A stretch of DNA of 64,000 nt from Chloroherpeton thalassium ATCC 35110. GTDB taxonomy: Bacteria; Bacteroidota; Chlorobiia; Chlorobiales; Chloroherpetonaceae. The DNA is taken from NCBI RefSeq assembly GCF_000020525.1, contig NC_011026.1:2338001-2402000 (forward strand), written 5' to 3'. Numbering within the stretch: position 1 is the first letter of the stretch; every line of letters starts with the position of its first letter. The notes below the pieces were generated by a model. It made no database searches. It saw only the letters and a program-made list of their open reading frames with translations, and was not told the origin of the DNA. The position numbers and the translations under genes are program-made. Positions 40,060-49,939 of this stretch are shown here, in pieces.

Positions 40060-42039
40060 ATGTCTGAAACTTTAGCTGATTCAGAATTGATAAAATTGAC
40101 ATTGCCAAACGGCGATGTTAGAGCGTATCCAAAAGGCGTTACAGGTTCAGAAGTCGCTGCTTCAATCGGCAAGCGACTTGCAGAAGATGCGCTTGCCATC
40201 AAGTTTGGTGGGAAATTAAAAGACCTGGCGTTTCCAATCCAGCAAGACGGCGCGATTGAAATCGTCACATTTGATAGTGATGAGGGCAAAGCGCTTTATT
40301 GGCACAGCTCCAGCCACTTAATGGCGCAGGCTATCGAAGAGCTGTTTCCGGGAACAAAATTTGGCGCAGGCCCATCTATCGAAACCGGTTTTTATTACGA
40401 TGTGGCTTCCGAACATCGCTTTAGCGAAGCGGATTTGCGAGAAATTGAGGCGCGAATGCTCGAAATCAGCAACCGCGATTTGCAAATTCAGCGCGAAGAG
40501 CTTTCCCGCGAGGCAGCCATCGAATATTTCAAAACCCGCCGTGAAGATCCGTTCAAGGTTGAAATTTTGGAAGACACGCTCAAAGACACGCCAGTGGTTT
40601 CGATTTATCATCAAGGTGAATTTTCCGATCTTTGCAGCGGGCCACATTTTAGCAGCACCTCCAAATTGAAGGCCGTTAGGCTCACAAGCATTTCCGGTTC
40701 ATTTTGGCGAGGCGATGCTTCGCGTCAGCAAATGCAGCGCATTTACGGCGTATCGTTTCCTTCGGAAAAACTGTTGAAAAAGCATTTTTCGCAAATAGAA
40801 GAAGCCAAAAAGCGCGATCATCGCAAGCTTGGATCGGAGCTTGAATTATTTATGATTTCGCCGGAAGTGGGCAGCGGTCTCCCGATGTGGCTTCCGAAAG
40901 GCGCAATTTTGCGAAACGAGCTGGAATCATTCTTGAAAGACGAGCAGCGTCGGCGCGGTTATCTTCCTGTGGTGACGCCGCACATCGGCAATATTGAGCT
41001 TTATAAAACATCTGGTCACTATCCATATTATAGCGATTCGCAGTTTCCGCCGCTGACCTTTACCGACGAATTGGGCAAGGAAGAGCAATATTTGCTCAAA
41101 CCGATGAATTGCCCACATCATCATCAGATTTATTCCTCCAAGCCGCGGAGCTATCGCGATTTGCCGATTCGCCTAACGGAGTTCGGAACCGTTTATCGTT
41201 ACGAGCAGTCCGGCGAGTTAAATGGCCTGATTCGCGTTCGTGGCTTTACACAAGACGATTCACATATTTATTGCCGCCAGGATCAGTTGGTGGATGAAAT
41301 TTGCAAGGCGATCGACCTCACGCAATTTGTTTTCAAAACACTAGGTTTTGCCGAAGTGCAAACACGGCTTTCGTTGCGCGACCCGGAGAACACATCAAAA
41401 TACAGTGGCAACAATGAGGTGTGGGTGCAGGCTGAGCAGGATTTAAAAGACGCTGCCGATAAAATGCAATTGAATTATTTCATCGGTTTGGGCGAAGCCA
41501 GCTTCTACGGGCCAAAAATCGATTTTATCGTGCGCGACGCGATTGGCCGCAAATGGCAGCTCGGCACGGTTCAGGTCGACTATGTCATGCCGGAGCGTTT
41601 TGATTTGACCTATGTCGGTTCGGATGGTCAAAAGCATCGTCCGGTGGTTATTCATCGTGCGCCATTCGGTTCGTTGGAGCGCTTTATCGGCATTTTGATT
41701 GAAAACTTCGCTGGAAATTTCCCTGTCTGGCTCAGCCCGGTTCAAGTGATGGTGCTGCCCATTACGGACGATTTCCGCGATTACGCTCATAGTGTACTTC
41801 AGAAATTGCTTGATGCTGGCATTCGCGCCGAAATTGACGAGCGCGGTGAAAAAGTTGGCAAAAAGATTCGGGATGCCGAAATCAAGAAAATTCCATACAT
41901 GTTTGTGGTAGGTGAGAAGGAAATGGCAGCAGCGTCCGTGGCTGTGCGCCGCCATAAAGAAGGTGACAAAGGTACGATGCCTTTGCAAGAGGCCATTAGG
42001 CTGCTTCAAACGGATATTTCTACGAAAAAAATAAGTTAG
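40060..42039 (+). CDS. thrS: Threonine--tRNA ligase
   Basis: 659 residues from ATG 40060 (MSETLADSELIKL), preferred over the TTG at 40039. An N-terminal TGS domain (LPNGDVRAYPKGVTGSEVAASIG), the editing domain with HSSSHLMAQA, and the class II catalytic core with PMNCPHHHQIY (zinc Cys/His) and RFIGILIENFAGNFPVWLSP are all present. Heads the group with infC, rpmI and rplT, an arrangement widespread in bacteria. Confidence 0.98.
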   Translation: MSETLADSELIKLTLPNGDVRAYPKGVTGSEVAASIGKRLAEDALAIKFGGKLKDLAFPIQQDGAIEIVTFDSDEGKALYWHSSSHLMAQAIEELFPGTKFGAGPSIETGFYYDVASEHRFSEADLREIEARMLEISNRDLQIQREELSREAAIEYFKTRREDPFKVEILEDTLKDTPVVSIYHQGEFSDLCSGPHFSSTSKLKAVRLTSISGSFWRGDASRQQMQRIYGVSFPSEKLLKKHFSQIEEAKKRDHRKLGSELELFMISPEVGSGLPMWLPKGAILRNELESFLKDEQRRRGYLPVVTPHIGNIELYKTSGHYPYYSDSQFPPLTFTDELGKEEQYLLKPMNCPHHHQIYSSKPRSYRDLPIRLTEFGTVYRYEQSGELNGLIRVRGFTQDDSHIYCRQDQLVDEICKAIDLTQFVFKTLGFAEVQTRLSLRDPENTSKYSGNNEVWVQAEQDLKDAADKMQLNYFIGLGEASFYGPKIDFIVRDAIGRKWQLGTVQVDYVMPERFDLTYVGSDGQKHRPVVIHRAPFGSLERFIGILIENFAGNFPVWLSPVQVMVLPITDDFRDYAHSVLQKLLDAGIRAEIDERGEKVGKKIRDAEIKKIPYMFVVGEKEMAAASVAVRRHKEGDKGTMPLQEAIRLLQTDISTKKIS

Positions 42040-42107
42040 CTAAAGGATAAAACAAATCAGACCAAATCGCTAATAGCTATTTCTTAATAACCTTAAAGAT
42101 AGGGTGA

Positions 42108-42776
42108 ATGAAAAATTTGGCAGGAAAAAAGAGCAAATTTCGGGTAAATAATATGATTCATGTCCCGGAAGTTCGAGTTATTTTGGGAGACGGCCATCAG
42201 CAGATCATGAAAACACAGGAAGCTTTGCGTCAGGCACAGAAAGAAGGTCTCGACCTGATTGAAATACAGCCTAATGCAAAGCCTCCGGTGTGCCGAATTG
42301 TGGATTATGGGAAGTTCTTATATGAACAAGATAAGCGCGACAAAGAGCAGAAGAAAAAGCAGAAAGCCTCGTCGGTCAAAGAAGTGCGCTTTCATCCAAA
42401 CACGGACACGCACGATTTTGATTTCAAAGCGGCTCATGCCGAAGAGTTTTTGAAAAAAGGCGATAAAGTGCGCGCAACGGTGGTTTTTCTTGGTCGTTCT
42501 ATCATCTACACCGATCAAGGTTATGCGCTTTTGGAACGCCTTTCCGAGCGGCTGAGCTCGGTGGCCAAGCCGGAAGGACCAGCCAAGCTTGAAGGTAAAA
42601 ACCTCTACGTTTTCTACGCGCCGGATAAGGCTAAAATTGTAGCGCTTGAACGCAAAGAAAAACAGGAAAAAGACGCTGAACAAAAGCTTTTGGCGGCTGA
42701 GCGCGAAGAACGCCTCAAAAAAATGAAAGACGCCGAAGAGAAAAGAAATGCCGAGCAGGAGTCCAGCAATTCATAG
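42108..42776 (+). CDS. infC: Translation initiation factor IF-3
   Basis: 222 residues, longer than the usual 170-180 because of a charged C-terminal extension (about residues 180-222, [22 protein letters not shown]). Core motifs are [60 protein letters not shown] and [13 protein letters not shown]. The start is ATG rather than the AUU used in enterobacteria. Lies 68 nt after thrS. Confidence 0.97.
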   Translation: MKNLAGKKSKFRVNNMIHVPEVRVILGDGHQQIMKTQEALRQAQKEGLDLIEIQPNAKPPVCRIVDYGKFLYEQDKRDKEQKKKQKASSVKEVRFHPNTDTHDFDFKAAHAEEFLKKGDKVRATVVFLGRSIIYTDQGYALLERLSERLSSVAKPEGPAKLEGKNLYVFYAPDKAKIVALERKEKQEKDAEQKLLAAEREERLKKMKDAEEKRNAEQESSNS

Positions 42777-42822
42777 AGAGTTATTAAAAACGAATTAGTA
42801 AACATCAAAAAGATTCATAGTT

Positions 42823-43017
42823 ATGCCGAAGATGAAATCGCATCGAGGCGCATGTAAGCGCTTTAAAGTTACCGGATCTGGAAAAGTGAAACGTGAAAAA
42901 ATGAACGCATCACACATTCTTGAGAAAAAAAGCCGCAAAAGAAAACGCAACCTTCACCAATCCACATTGGTCGATGCGTCTCAAGAAAAAACGGTCAAGC
43001 GCATGATTTTGGCTTGA
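42823..43017 (+). CDS. rpmI: 50S ribosomal protein L35
   Basis: 64 residues, [24 protein letters not shown]... [14 protein letters not shown], the typical short basic protein. 46 nt after infC and 46 nt before rplT. Confidence 0.97.
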   Translation: MPKMKSHRGACKRFKVTGSGKVKREKMNASHILEKKSRKRKRNLHQSTLVDASQEKTVKRMILA

Positions 43018-43063
43018 TGAGGGTAAGTTGACAGTTTTTTTAACAAATTAATTTTTTGGAGTT

Positions 43064-43411
43064 ATGCCAAGATCGAAAAACGCAGTAGCCTCACGCGCCC
43101 GGCGCAAACGGCTGCTGAAAAAGACCAAAGGATATTGGGGAACGCGGAGTAATGTTTTAACCGTAGCGAAACACGTTTCCGATAAAGCTGGACAATATGC
43201 CTATCGTGACCGTCGTGTGAAAAAGCGTGCCTTCCGTGCGTTGTGGATTATGCGCATTAATGCAGCGGCTCGTGAAAACGGCACGACTTATTCAAAGCTT
43301 ATGGCTGCGATGGCAAAGAAAGAAATTGCTATCAACCGTAAGGCGCTTGCCGAAATCGCCGTTAGCGATCCTGTCGCATTTGCCGAAGTGGTTAAGGTCG
43401 CAATGAATTAA
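43064..43411 (+). CDS. rplT: 50S ribosomal protein L20
   Basis: 115 residues, [31 protein letters not shown]... [17 protein letters not shown], the expected family pattern. In other bacteria L20 represses this operon by binding the mRNA; I did not identify such a site here. Confidence 0.97.
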   Translation: MPRSKNAVASRARRKRLLKKTKGYWGTRSNVLTVAKHVSDKAGQYAYRDRRVKKRAFRALWIMRINAAARENGTTYSKLMAAMAKKEIAINRKALAEIAVSDPVAFAEVVKVAMN

Positions 43412-43446
43412 TATTCGGCTTTGCTGATTTTTATGTATCTTTCATA

Positions 43447-43476
43447 GGCTTGTAAGACATCTTGCAGGCCTTTTTC
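43447..43476 (+). terminator. Terminator after rplT
   Basis: GGCTTGTAAG, a short loop and CTTGCAGGCC pair with two G-T wobbles, then TTTTT. Confidence 0.65.
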
Positions 43477-43816
43477 ATTTCGGTAAATGACTTACTTGTG
43501 GTGTTGAGCGAGTCGTTTTTCCGATGCGGAAAAAGATAAACGGCCAAGATGGCAACTTCTTTCCCATGTCGTGTTGAGCGGAGATGAAACATGGCAATTC
43601 TGAGGCCTTCGCTTTAGTTCCAGTTAAAAGTTGTCATCAACGACCTGTCTTTCAAAGACGCCGCACTTCGTCTCCGCTCAGTGCGACACAAGAAGTTTTG
43701 TCATCGGTAGCGGAGATGAAACCCTGGAAATCCCGAAGCCTTTGTCTCTGCTCAGGCCGACATGTTTTTTTGCTGTCATTTAACAATTTATTGCAGCGTT
43801 TATTTTAAAGCAGCTT
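43477..43816. repeat. Intergenic array of short repeats before pheS
   Basis: About 340 bp with several related pieces: TTTCCGATGCGGAAAAAGAT (43517-43536; cf. about 58020), two copies of GCGGAGATGAAAC, and a 32-base block at 43660-43691 that is identical to 58077-58108. A 74-residue frame at 43584-43808 is built from these pieces and is not called as a gene. Confidence 0.6.
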
Positions 43817-44839
43817 ATGCAGGAACTTATCGAGAAAATCCGTCAGGAAACCGCAAATTTTGAGATCACAGACAAAGATAGCGCCGAAGCGTTTCGGCTA
43901 AAATTTTTGGTTCGCAAAGGCTCTATTCCGCAGCTTTTCGAACAAATGAAAACCGTTTCAAAAGAGGACAAGCCCGCCGTGGGCAAGCTGCTCAATGAGC
44001 TGAAACTGTTTGCCGATGGAAAGTTTAAAGAAGCAATGGAGCACATTGCGGCAAACGAATTGGCCGCGGATGATCTTGCCGACCTAACGCTTCCCGGGCG
44101 CACCCACTTTTTGGGTGCAGAACATCCGGTTCAAAAAGTCTTGGGCGACATGAAGCGGATTTTCCAAAAAATGGGCTTCAGCACGGCCACCGGCCCTGAA
44201 ATCGAGCGCGACGCCTATAATTTTACCCTGCTCAACTTTGCGCCCGATCATCCAGCTCGCGACATGCAGGACACGTTTTTCATCAAAAAAGAAGCGGACG
44301 CGGAGGATGTGGTTTTGCGCACACACACCTCGCCGGTTCAGATCCGCGTGATGTTGGAGCAAGCGCCGCCGATTCGTGTGATTTGTCCGGGCAAGGTCTT
44401 TCGCAACGAGGCCGTGAGCGCGAGAAGCTACTGCGTGTTTCATCAGCTTGAAGGGCTTTACGTCGATAAAGGCGTTACCTTCGCCGACCTGAAATCCACG
44501 ATTTATTCGTTTGCGCGACAAATGTTTGGCAGCGATGTAAAAATGAAATTTCGCCCAAGTTATTTTCCATTCACCGAGCCCTCCGCCGAAGTCGATATTA
44601 CGTGCTACCTTTGCGGTGGAAAAGGTTGCCGCGTTTGCAAACATACGGGCTGGCTGGAAATTTTGGGTTGTGGCATGGTGCATCCAAATGTGCTCAGAAA
44701 TTGCGGCATTGACCCTGAAATCTATTCCGGCTATGCGTTTGGCATGGGCATCGAACGCACCGCGCTTTTGCGCTACAATATAGACGACATCCGTTTGTTT
44801 TTTGAAAACGACCTGCGAATGCTTTCCCAATTTGAATAA
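43817..44839 (+). CDS. pheS: Phenylalanine--tRNA ligase alpha subunit
   Basis: 340 residues. Class II core with [51 protein letters not shown] and [45 protein letters not shown]-terminal coiled coil at about 1-85. pheT is not adjacent. Separated from rplT by the repeat-rich gap. Confidence 0.98.
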   Translation: MQELIEKIRQETANFEITDKDSAEAFRLKFLVRKGSIPQLFEQMKTVSKEDKPAVGKLLNELKLFADGKFKEAMEHIAANELAADDLADLTLPGRTHFLGAEHPVQKVLGDMKRIFQKMGFSTATGPEIERDAYNFTLLNFAPDHPARDMQDTFFIKKEADAEDVVLRTHTSPVQIRVMLEQAPPIRVICPGKVFRNEAVSARSYCVFHQLEGLYVDKGVTFADLKSTIYSFARQMFGSDVKMKFRPSYFPFTEPSAEVDITCYLCGGKGCRVCKHTGWLEILGCGMVHPNVLRNCGIDPEIYSGYAFGMGIERTALLRYNIDDIRLFFENDLRMLSQFE

Positions 44840-44851
44840 CCCAGCAGCGCT

Positions 44852-45118
44852 TTGGACGAGAAACTGATTAGAAAAACCGTTGTGTTGCTTTGCAGCGAAG
44901 TCATTGAATTGTGCGAAGTTTATGGCAAGGCGTACGATTTTTTTTACGATGAAACGGAACTGGCCTTGCACGTTTCCTTTGATTTGGAGCAGGACGCAGA
45001 TGGAAGCTTTTTTGCTTCGCCATCTAAAAGTGTCGATGGTGAGGTGCTGGTGCATACTTTCGCCGGACAAATCGTGGGATTTTCAGTTTTGTACCGCGAG
45101 GGGAACGCGCTTTCATAA
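44852..45118 (+). CDS. Small hypothetical protein downstream of pheS
   Basis: 88 residues if it starts with TTG 44852, 12 nt after pheS; GTG 44882 is an alternative, and no ATG is available. An alternating beta pattern (ELALHVSFDLEQDADGSFF... VDGEVLVHTFAGQIVGFSVLY) suggests a compact cytoplasmic beta domain. No family recognised. Placed directly before a terminator, so it is probably the last gene of the pheS transcript. Confidence 0.55.
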   Translation: MDEKLIRKTVVLLCSEVIELCEVYGKAYDFFYDETELALHVSFDLEQDADGSFFASPSKSVDGEVLVHTFAGQIVGFSVLYREGNALS

Positions 45119-45126
45119 GCTGAAAT

Positions 45127-45160
45127 AAAAAAGGGACTCACTACCTCGTGAGTCCCTTTG
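45127..45160 (+). terminator. Terminator after the pheS unit
   Basis: AAAGGGACTCAC (45130-45141) and GTGAGTCCCTTT (45148-45159): a perfect 12-bp stem with a 6-nt loop. Confidence 0.85.
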
Positions 45161-45478
45161 ACCAACCAAACACAGATGACGCAAACATCTAAAGAACAAA
45201 ACTTATACTCATCAAAGATAGTCCCCGCGTTTTAAGACAAGGTTATCCATTCATTACCATATAATTAACACTTACAAAGCGCTTTGTTTTTTCGGCTTGT
45301 TTGTTGGCGGATTGGTATTTTTTAATGCGTTTTATTTAAAACTTCAAGTGTTTATCCTTGCAGGGCGAGTAAAATTTTTCCAAATTGATTTTCTGCCTCC
45401 TCTGTTTTTTCGGTAATTTTTTGCAATTGCTGTTCATGAGTTTTGAAATTTGCCAATGTGCCAAACCGTGTTCCCACT
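45161..45478. other. Intergenic region before the subtilase gene
   Basis: 318 bp, AT-rich. A frame open from 45443 adds 12 residues before the signal peptide and is not used. Nothing else recognised. Confidence 0.45.
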
Positions 45479-48268
45479 ATGGATAAACTGCTTCGTATTT
45501 CAATCACGGCCATTGTCGTGTGGACTTTTTTATTTTCCGCATCCGATATTTTTTCTCAAGTAAAAAAGAATGAGCGAGCCAGCTCCGCTACGGCAAGATT
45601 GCAGTTTCAGCTTCAAGCGCGAAAAGCCGGTGGGGCGGCGCAAACGCTCGAGGCGGAAACACGGTTGAACCTGACGCTTCGCAGCAAACACGGACATTTT
45701 TCCCCGAATGAAATTCAAAAAATAGAGATGGAAATTGCGGCAGCTGGTGGAACTATCAACACGCGGCTCAGCGATTTGATGACGATTTCCATCTCGCAGA
45801 ATGCCATCGCTGCACTTGATAACCTCGCGGAATTTGCGCTGGCAGAACTCAATCCAGCCGACGAACCCTTGATGAATCGCAGCCGCAGCAACGACAAAGT
45901 GAGCGGCTATTGGCAAGGCACCAATGCCGATTCGGCTCACGCGCTTGGCTACACAGGCAGAAATACCATTGTCGCCGTCGTTGATTTCGGTTTTAGCGCC
46001 CTTACGCGCAACGGCGATTTTTTGGACGCCGATAGCAACACGCGCATGCTTTATGTTTGGGACCAAAATGGCAGTAGCCCGAATCCCACCGAGCCAGCTT
46101 TTACTTACGGCAGGGAATACGACAGCACCGATATTGCAAATAGTGCCGGAAATCTTTCATTTGGTAGCGGCTACACGCACGGGACAAATTGCGTTGGCAT
46201 TGCCGCTGGCGACGGCTCGGCGAGCGGACAAAAAGGCATGGCGCCCGATGCGAAAATTATTTTGGTCGCGCTCAAAAGCGGTGGTGGAAGCAGCGAACTC
46301 GTCGATGCGTTTAACTACATTACCGCCAAAGCGGCGCTGCACAACCTGCCGGTTTCGGTCAATTACAGCGCGGGAAGCAACTTCGGCGCGCACGACGGCT
46401 CGCGCGATAGCGAACGGGCGATATCTGGTTATGCCGGACCGGGAAAACTTTTTGCCGTTGCTGCCGGCAATAATCGAGGGCAAAATGTCCACGTCGAGGG
46501 CGATGTGCCTAACGGCGGACAAGACGAGGTGTCGTTTAACACTGGCTCGGGGCAATTTTATGCGCATATCTGGTACGATGGCTCGGACAGCTTGCTTGCA
46601 TACTTGATTGCGCCCGGCGGCTCGCCGATTTATGGCCCGTTTAGTTTAAGCGAAAATGTGTATTCGGAGGACGGCGGAAATATTTTAGTTTATCATAATA
46701 ATTACGAGCCAAACGGCGATAGGGAAATTCAATTTCTATTGCAAAATCACAACGGCGAGAGCGGATGGAAACTTCGCTTGGCGGATGTCGGCGGCGACGA
46801 GGTGCATTTTGACGGTTGGAAATTGAGCTATGGCAGTTGGGCGTCGCACACGACTTCTTACAAAAATATAACCACGCCGTCCACCGCCGATTCTGCGATT
46901 TCGGTCGCGGCATATAGCGTCGGCTCGGGGACGATTTACAGCGGCTCAAGCGTCGGGCCGACGCGAACCAATTTACCCAAGCCGGAAATTACCGCGCCGA
47001 CGGATGTTAGCACAACTGCAGGCAGTTTTACAGGCACTTCAGCCGCCGCGCCGCACATCGCCGGATTGGGCGCGATTTTGCTTCAAGCGCGGCCTGCGCT
47101 TTCCGTCTCCGAATTTATGGCGGCCATCACCGATAGCGCCCGCACCGACGGTGCAACCGGCAACATTCCGCCGCATAACAATAGCTGGGGATTCGGCAAA
47201 CTTTATACGCTTGGCGCACTTCAACAAGTTTTGCCCAAAAGCGGCGATTCGGTCAGCATTGCAGGCGCAGGAAATTATATTTGGCAAGACGCGGCATCGG
47301 GCTACGGCGTGATGCTGAACTTCGCCTCCGAAAATTTGAGTCAGGTAAAAGTCGAAATTTTCCCTAACACCGAGCCGCCAAACACATCCAGTCGCAAGGC
47401 TGTGAAGCGATATATTACTATTGAACCGATAGGTGGAATGGTGTTCGATGCAGCGCTTCGCATGTATTACACCGATGCGGAAGTTTCCGCAGCTTCGCTC
47501 GCCGAAGCCGGACTTCAGCTTTATCGTTACAATGAAGGCAGCGGTGCGTGGCAGCAAATGGGCGGCACGGTAAACACCGAACAAAACTATGTCGAACTTT
47601 CCGGCGTGACAGAATTTAGCACGTGGGCGCTCAGCGATCCCGCGAGTGATATTCCACTTCCTGTTGAATTTCAAGGACTTACAGCAACGAAAACCGAAAC
47701 AGGCGTATTGCTCAATTGGAAAACGCTGTCCGAAAATCAGAATCGCGGGTTTATTATCGAGAGAAAAAAAGAGGGCGAAACTTACGCCCAAATTTCAGAT
47801 TTTAGCCTCGAATCGGGACTTGCCACAAAAGGAACTTCCGGTGGAACGTATGCTTTCAATGATGATGAAGTGGAATTCGGCACGTATTTTTACCGACTTT
47901 GGAGCGAGGATTTGAGCGGCGAACGCCATGAATTGCAAACCGTTAGGATTGAAATTTCGCAAGAGCAAACAGAAAACACAAAGAGTTATACCTATCAACT
48001 TTTGCAAAATTATCCGAATCCGTTTAACCCTTCGACCGTTATCGAATTTGAATTGCAGGCACGCGCAGCCGTAACGCTCCGTGTGATCGATGTGCTTGGC
48101 AGAGAAGTGAAATCAATTTTGCAACAAGAAAAATATTCTGCTGGACGGCATCAGACCAATTTTGATGCGCAACAATTGCCGAGCGGAATGTATTTTTATC
48201 GATTAGAAATTCAGTCGGAAAATGGCGTTCTCAAATCATTTACCAAAAAGATGTTACTCTTAAAATGA
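45479..48268 (+). CDS. T9SS-exported subtilisin-like serine protease (S8)
   Basis: 929 residues from ATG 45479 (MDKLLRISITAIVVWTFLFSASDIFSQ, signal). Propeptide-like region to about residue 135, then the catalytic triad: Asp in TIVAVVDFGFS, His in GYTHGTNCVGIAAGDG, Ser in GTSAAAPHIAGLG. A beta-sandwich insert (about 330-465) lies inside the catalytic domain, as in subtilases with a jelly-roll P-like insert. The C-terminus has the LPVEFQGLTATKTETGVLLNWKT module and a sorting domain NYPNPFNPSTVIEFELQ... KMLLLK that has diverged from the three other T9SS genes here. Its TGA overlaps the prmA ATG. Confidence 0.9.
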   Translation: MDKLLRISITAIVVWTFLFSASDIFSQVKKNERASSATARLQFQLQARKAGGAAQTLEAETRLNLTLRSKHGHFSPNEIQKIEMEIAAAGGTINTRLSDLMTISISQNAIAALDNLAEFALAELNPADEPLMNRSRSNDKVSGYWQGTNADSAHALGYTGRNTIVAVVDFGFSALTRNGDFLDADSNTRMLYVWDQNGSSPNPTEPAFTYGREYDSTDIANSAGNLSFGSGYTHGTNCVGIAAGDGSASGQKGMAPDAKIILVALKSGGGSSELVDAFNYITAKAALHNLPVSVNYSAGSNFGAHDGSRDSERAISGYAGPGKLFAVAAGNNRGQNVHVEGDVPNGGQDEVSFNTGSGQFYAHIWYDGSDSLLAYLIAPGGSPIYGPFSLSENVYSEDGGNILVYHNNYEPNGDREIQFLLQNHNGESGWKLRLADVGGDEVHFDGWKLSYGSWASHTTSYKNITTPSTADSAISVAAYSVGSGTIYSGSSVGPTRTNLPKPEITAPTDVSTTAGSFTGTSAAAPHIAGLGAILLQARPALSVSEFMAAITDSARTDGATGNIPPHNNSWGFGKLYTLGALQQVLPKSGDSVSIAGAGNYIWQDAASGYGVMLNFASENLSQVKVEIFPNTEPPNTSSRKAVKRYITIEPIGGMVFDAALRMYYTDAEVSAASLAEAGLQLYRYNEGSGAWQQMGGTVNTEQNYVELSGVTEFSTWALSDPASDIPLPVEFQGLTATKTETGVLLNWKTLSENQNRGFIIERKKEGETYAQISDFSLESGLATKGTSGGTYAFNDDEVEFGTYFYRLWSEDLSGERHELQTVRIEISQEQTENTKSYTYQLLQNYPNPFNPSTVIEFELQARAAVTLRVIDVLGREVKSILQQEKYSAGRHQTNFDAQQLPSGMYFYRLEIQSENGVLKSFTKKMLLLK

Positions 48269-49140
48269 CGGAATCAGCAAAACATAAAAAAACAACGATT
48301 CAAATTTCCGCAGAAGTGTTGGTGGAAAATTTTGATGTGGCCATCGGGCTGCTCTCGCTTGAAGGTATAGACACTTTTCACGAGGACAATGATATTTTGC
48401 GTTTTTACATGGACGCGCAAGATTGGACGGATGAAAAGCGCGAGAGCGTTAGGGGAATTTTGAAATCGGTCTGTGGCAAGGACGTGGCTTTGACCGAAGA
48501 GAAAGTCGCGGAAAAAAACTGGAATGAAGCGTGGGAAGCCACGTTAAAACCGATTGAGATTTCCGAGAGGCTCGTCATCGTGCAACGCGAAAAGCCCTAC
48601 ACGCCGAAACCTGGCCAAATCGTCATCGAGATTAATCCGAAAATGTCGTTCGGCACAGGTTTTCATGAAACCACGCGCCTCATGCTCAGGATGATTGAAG
48701 CGGTGCTTCAGCCGGACGATGTGGTGCTGGACATTGGCACGGGAACGGGCGTGCTCGCAATAGCCTGCCGGAAATACGGCAATCAACATCCAATTCTCGC
48801 TTTTGATAATTATTCCTGGGCGGTGGAGAATGCGATTGAAAATAGTCAGGTAAACGCTAGCGAAGATATTTCGTTTGAGTTGCTCGACGCCGAAGAAACT
48901 TTGGAGGAGGCGCTCGCTCGAGAAAAATTCACCTTAATTTTGGCCAATGTCAATCGCGGCGTTATCGGCAAAATTTTCCCAAAGCTTGCGCCGTATGCAA
49001 AATCCGCACAGATTATGGTGTCAGGCATTTTGGTTTATGATGAAGCTTGGTTGGTGAAACTGCTGGAATCGTTCGGTTGCAAAATCGTGCGCAAAGCAAC
49101 CGAAGGCGAATGGCTCTGTGCCTTAATTAGCAAGGCTTAA
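48265..49140 (+). CDS. prmA: Ribosomal protein L11 methyltransferase
   Basis: 291 residues. EKNWNEAWEATLKPIEI, KMSFGTGFHETTRLMLRMIE and VLDIGTGTGVLAIACRKYG are the family motifs; the usual catalytic-loop motif is NVNRGVI. Starts at an ATG overlapping the subtilase stop (ATGA), so translation is probably coupled although functions look unrelated. Followed by a terminator hairpin. Confidence 0.93.
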   Translation: MTESAKHKKTTIQISAEVLVENFDVAIGLLSLEGIDTFHEDNDILRFYMDAQDWTDEKRESVRGILKSVCGKDVALTEEKVAEKNWNEAWEATLKPIEISERLVIVQREKPYTPKPGQIVIEINPKMSFGTGFHETTRLMLRMIEAVLQPDDVVLDIGTGTGVLAIACRKYGNQHPILAFDNYSWAVENAIENSQVNASEDISFELLDAEETLEEALAREKFTLILANVNRGVIGKIFPKLAPYAKSAQIMVSGILVYDEAWLVKLLESFGCKIVRKATEGEWLCALISKA

Positions 49141-49153
49141 ATTGTTAAACTCA

Positions 49154-49195
49154 AAAACGTAGAGCTGTCAATATTGTGCAGCTCTACGTTTAGAA
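49154..49195 (+). terminator. Terminator after prmA
   Basis: AAACGTAGAGCTG (49155-49167) and CAGCTCTACGTTT (49179-49191): a perfect 13-bp stem. The T-run is short. Confidence 0.75.
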
Positions 49196-49218
49196 AATTA
49201 CTCTATCATATTTCTCAC

Positions 49219-49240
49219 GATGTCCGAAATCATGTGTAAA
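49219..49240. repeat. IS256-family terminal inverted repeat, left
   Basis: GATGTCCGAAATCATGTGTAAA in sense; perfect reverse complement of 53039-53060. Confidence 0.85.
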
Positions 49241-49251
49241 ACGAAGCAAGG

Positions 49252-49838
49252 CTAAGCTGCTAAATTGTATGAAATGGTTGAATCATCATTATTATTATCT
49301 TTGACAATAATTTTACGAATATTTCTCAATAATGCTAATTCCAATTCATTCATTTTGACTTTTCTCCAACTATGAGACGCTCTTATCAATACCCCGAAGA
49401 CTAACTTCATGGCGCTTTTTTCATTGACATGACTTGGAATAACCTTGGTTCGTCTTTTTTCTTCGGCAAATGAGCGTTCTATCAAATTCGTTGTTCTTAT
49501 AAACCGCCGATGTCCGCCTGGAAACTTTAAATGTGCCAGACAGGCATCCAAATCGTCCTGAAAGCAACGAACCATGTCAGGATATAGCTTTGCATAACGA
49601 TCAATAAACATCGCGGCCAATGTGTCGGCGGCAGTGCGATCGCTGGCGTAATACACACTGTGGATACAGGCTTTTACCTCTTTTTGAGCGTCTAAAGGTG
49701 TTTTATTCAGTAGGTTTCTTGTCTTATGTACCGTGCAACGCTGACGTCGGGCCAAAGGAAAACATTTGATAATCGCATTGATCACTGACGGTCAATGAAA
49801 TTGCTTTTCTGTTCAGATGGTTTTAATTTCGTTTTCAT
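49252..49838 (-). pseudogene. IS256-family transposase, internally deleted
   Basis: The first 15 codons (MKTKLKPSEQKSNFI, from 49838) are joined out of frame to the last 177 codons (VINAIIKCFPLARRQRCTVHKTRN... TTNLIERSFAEEKRRTKVI). The catalytic Glu region is kept, but both catalytic Asp regions (VDGV and TSDG) are lost with the deletion. Not functional alone. Confidence 0.85.
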
Positions 49839-49939
49839 GGCGTTGCTCTCCTTTAAAAGTTTGTTTTTTTATTGGCTAAAAAACATGCAACTTTTTGAGC
49901 AGCGCCTTACTTTTTTACACAAGTTTTATGACTTCATCT

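Larger units (their letters stand above)
49219..49921 (-). mobile_element. Defective IS256-family element, copy 1
   Basis: Contains the left terminal inverted repeat (49219-49240), the C-terminal part of the transposase, a large internal deletion, and the 5' end of the transposase plus leader up to TTTACACA, where the match to the right end of copy 2 stops at 49921. Oriented minus. About 95% identical by eye to copy 2 where they overlap, so the two are related but not a fresh duplication. Confidence 0.85.

Noticed and set aside
44084-45070. 328-residue minus-strand frame over pheS
   Set aside because: Antisense shadow of the clearly identified pheS; no family pattern.
47039-47791. 250-residue minus-strand frame over the subtilase
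   Set aside because: Antisense to a protease with complete catalytic triad.
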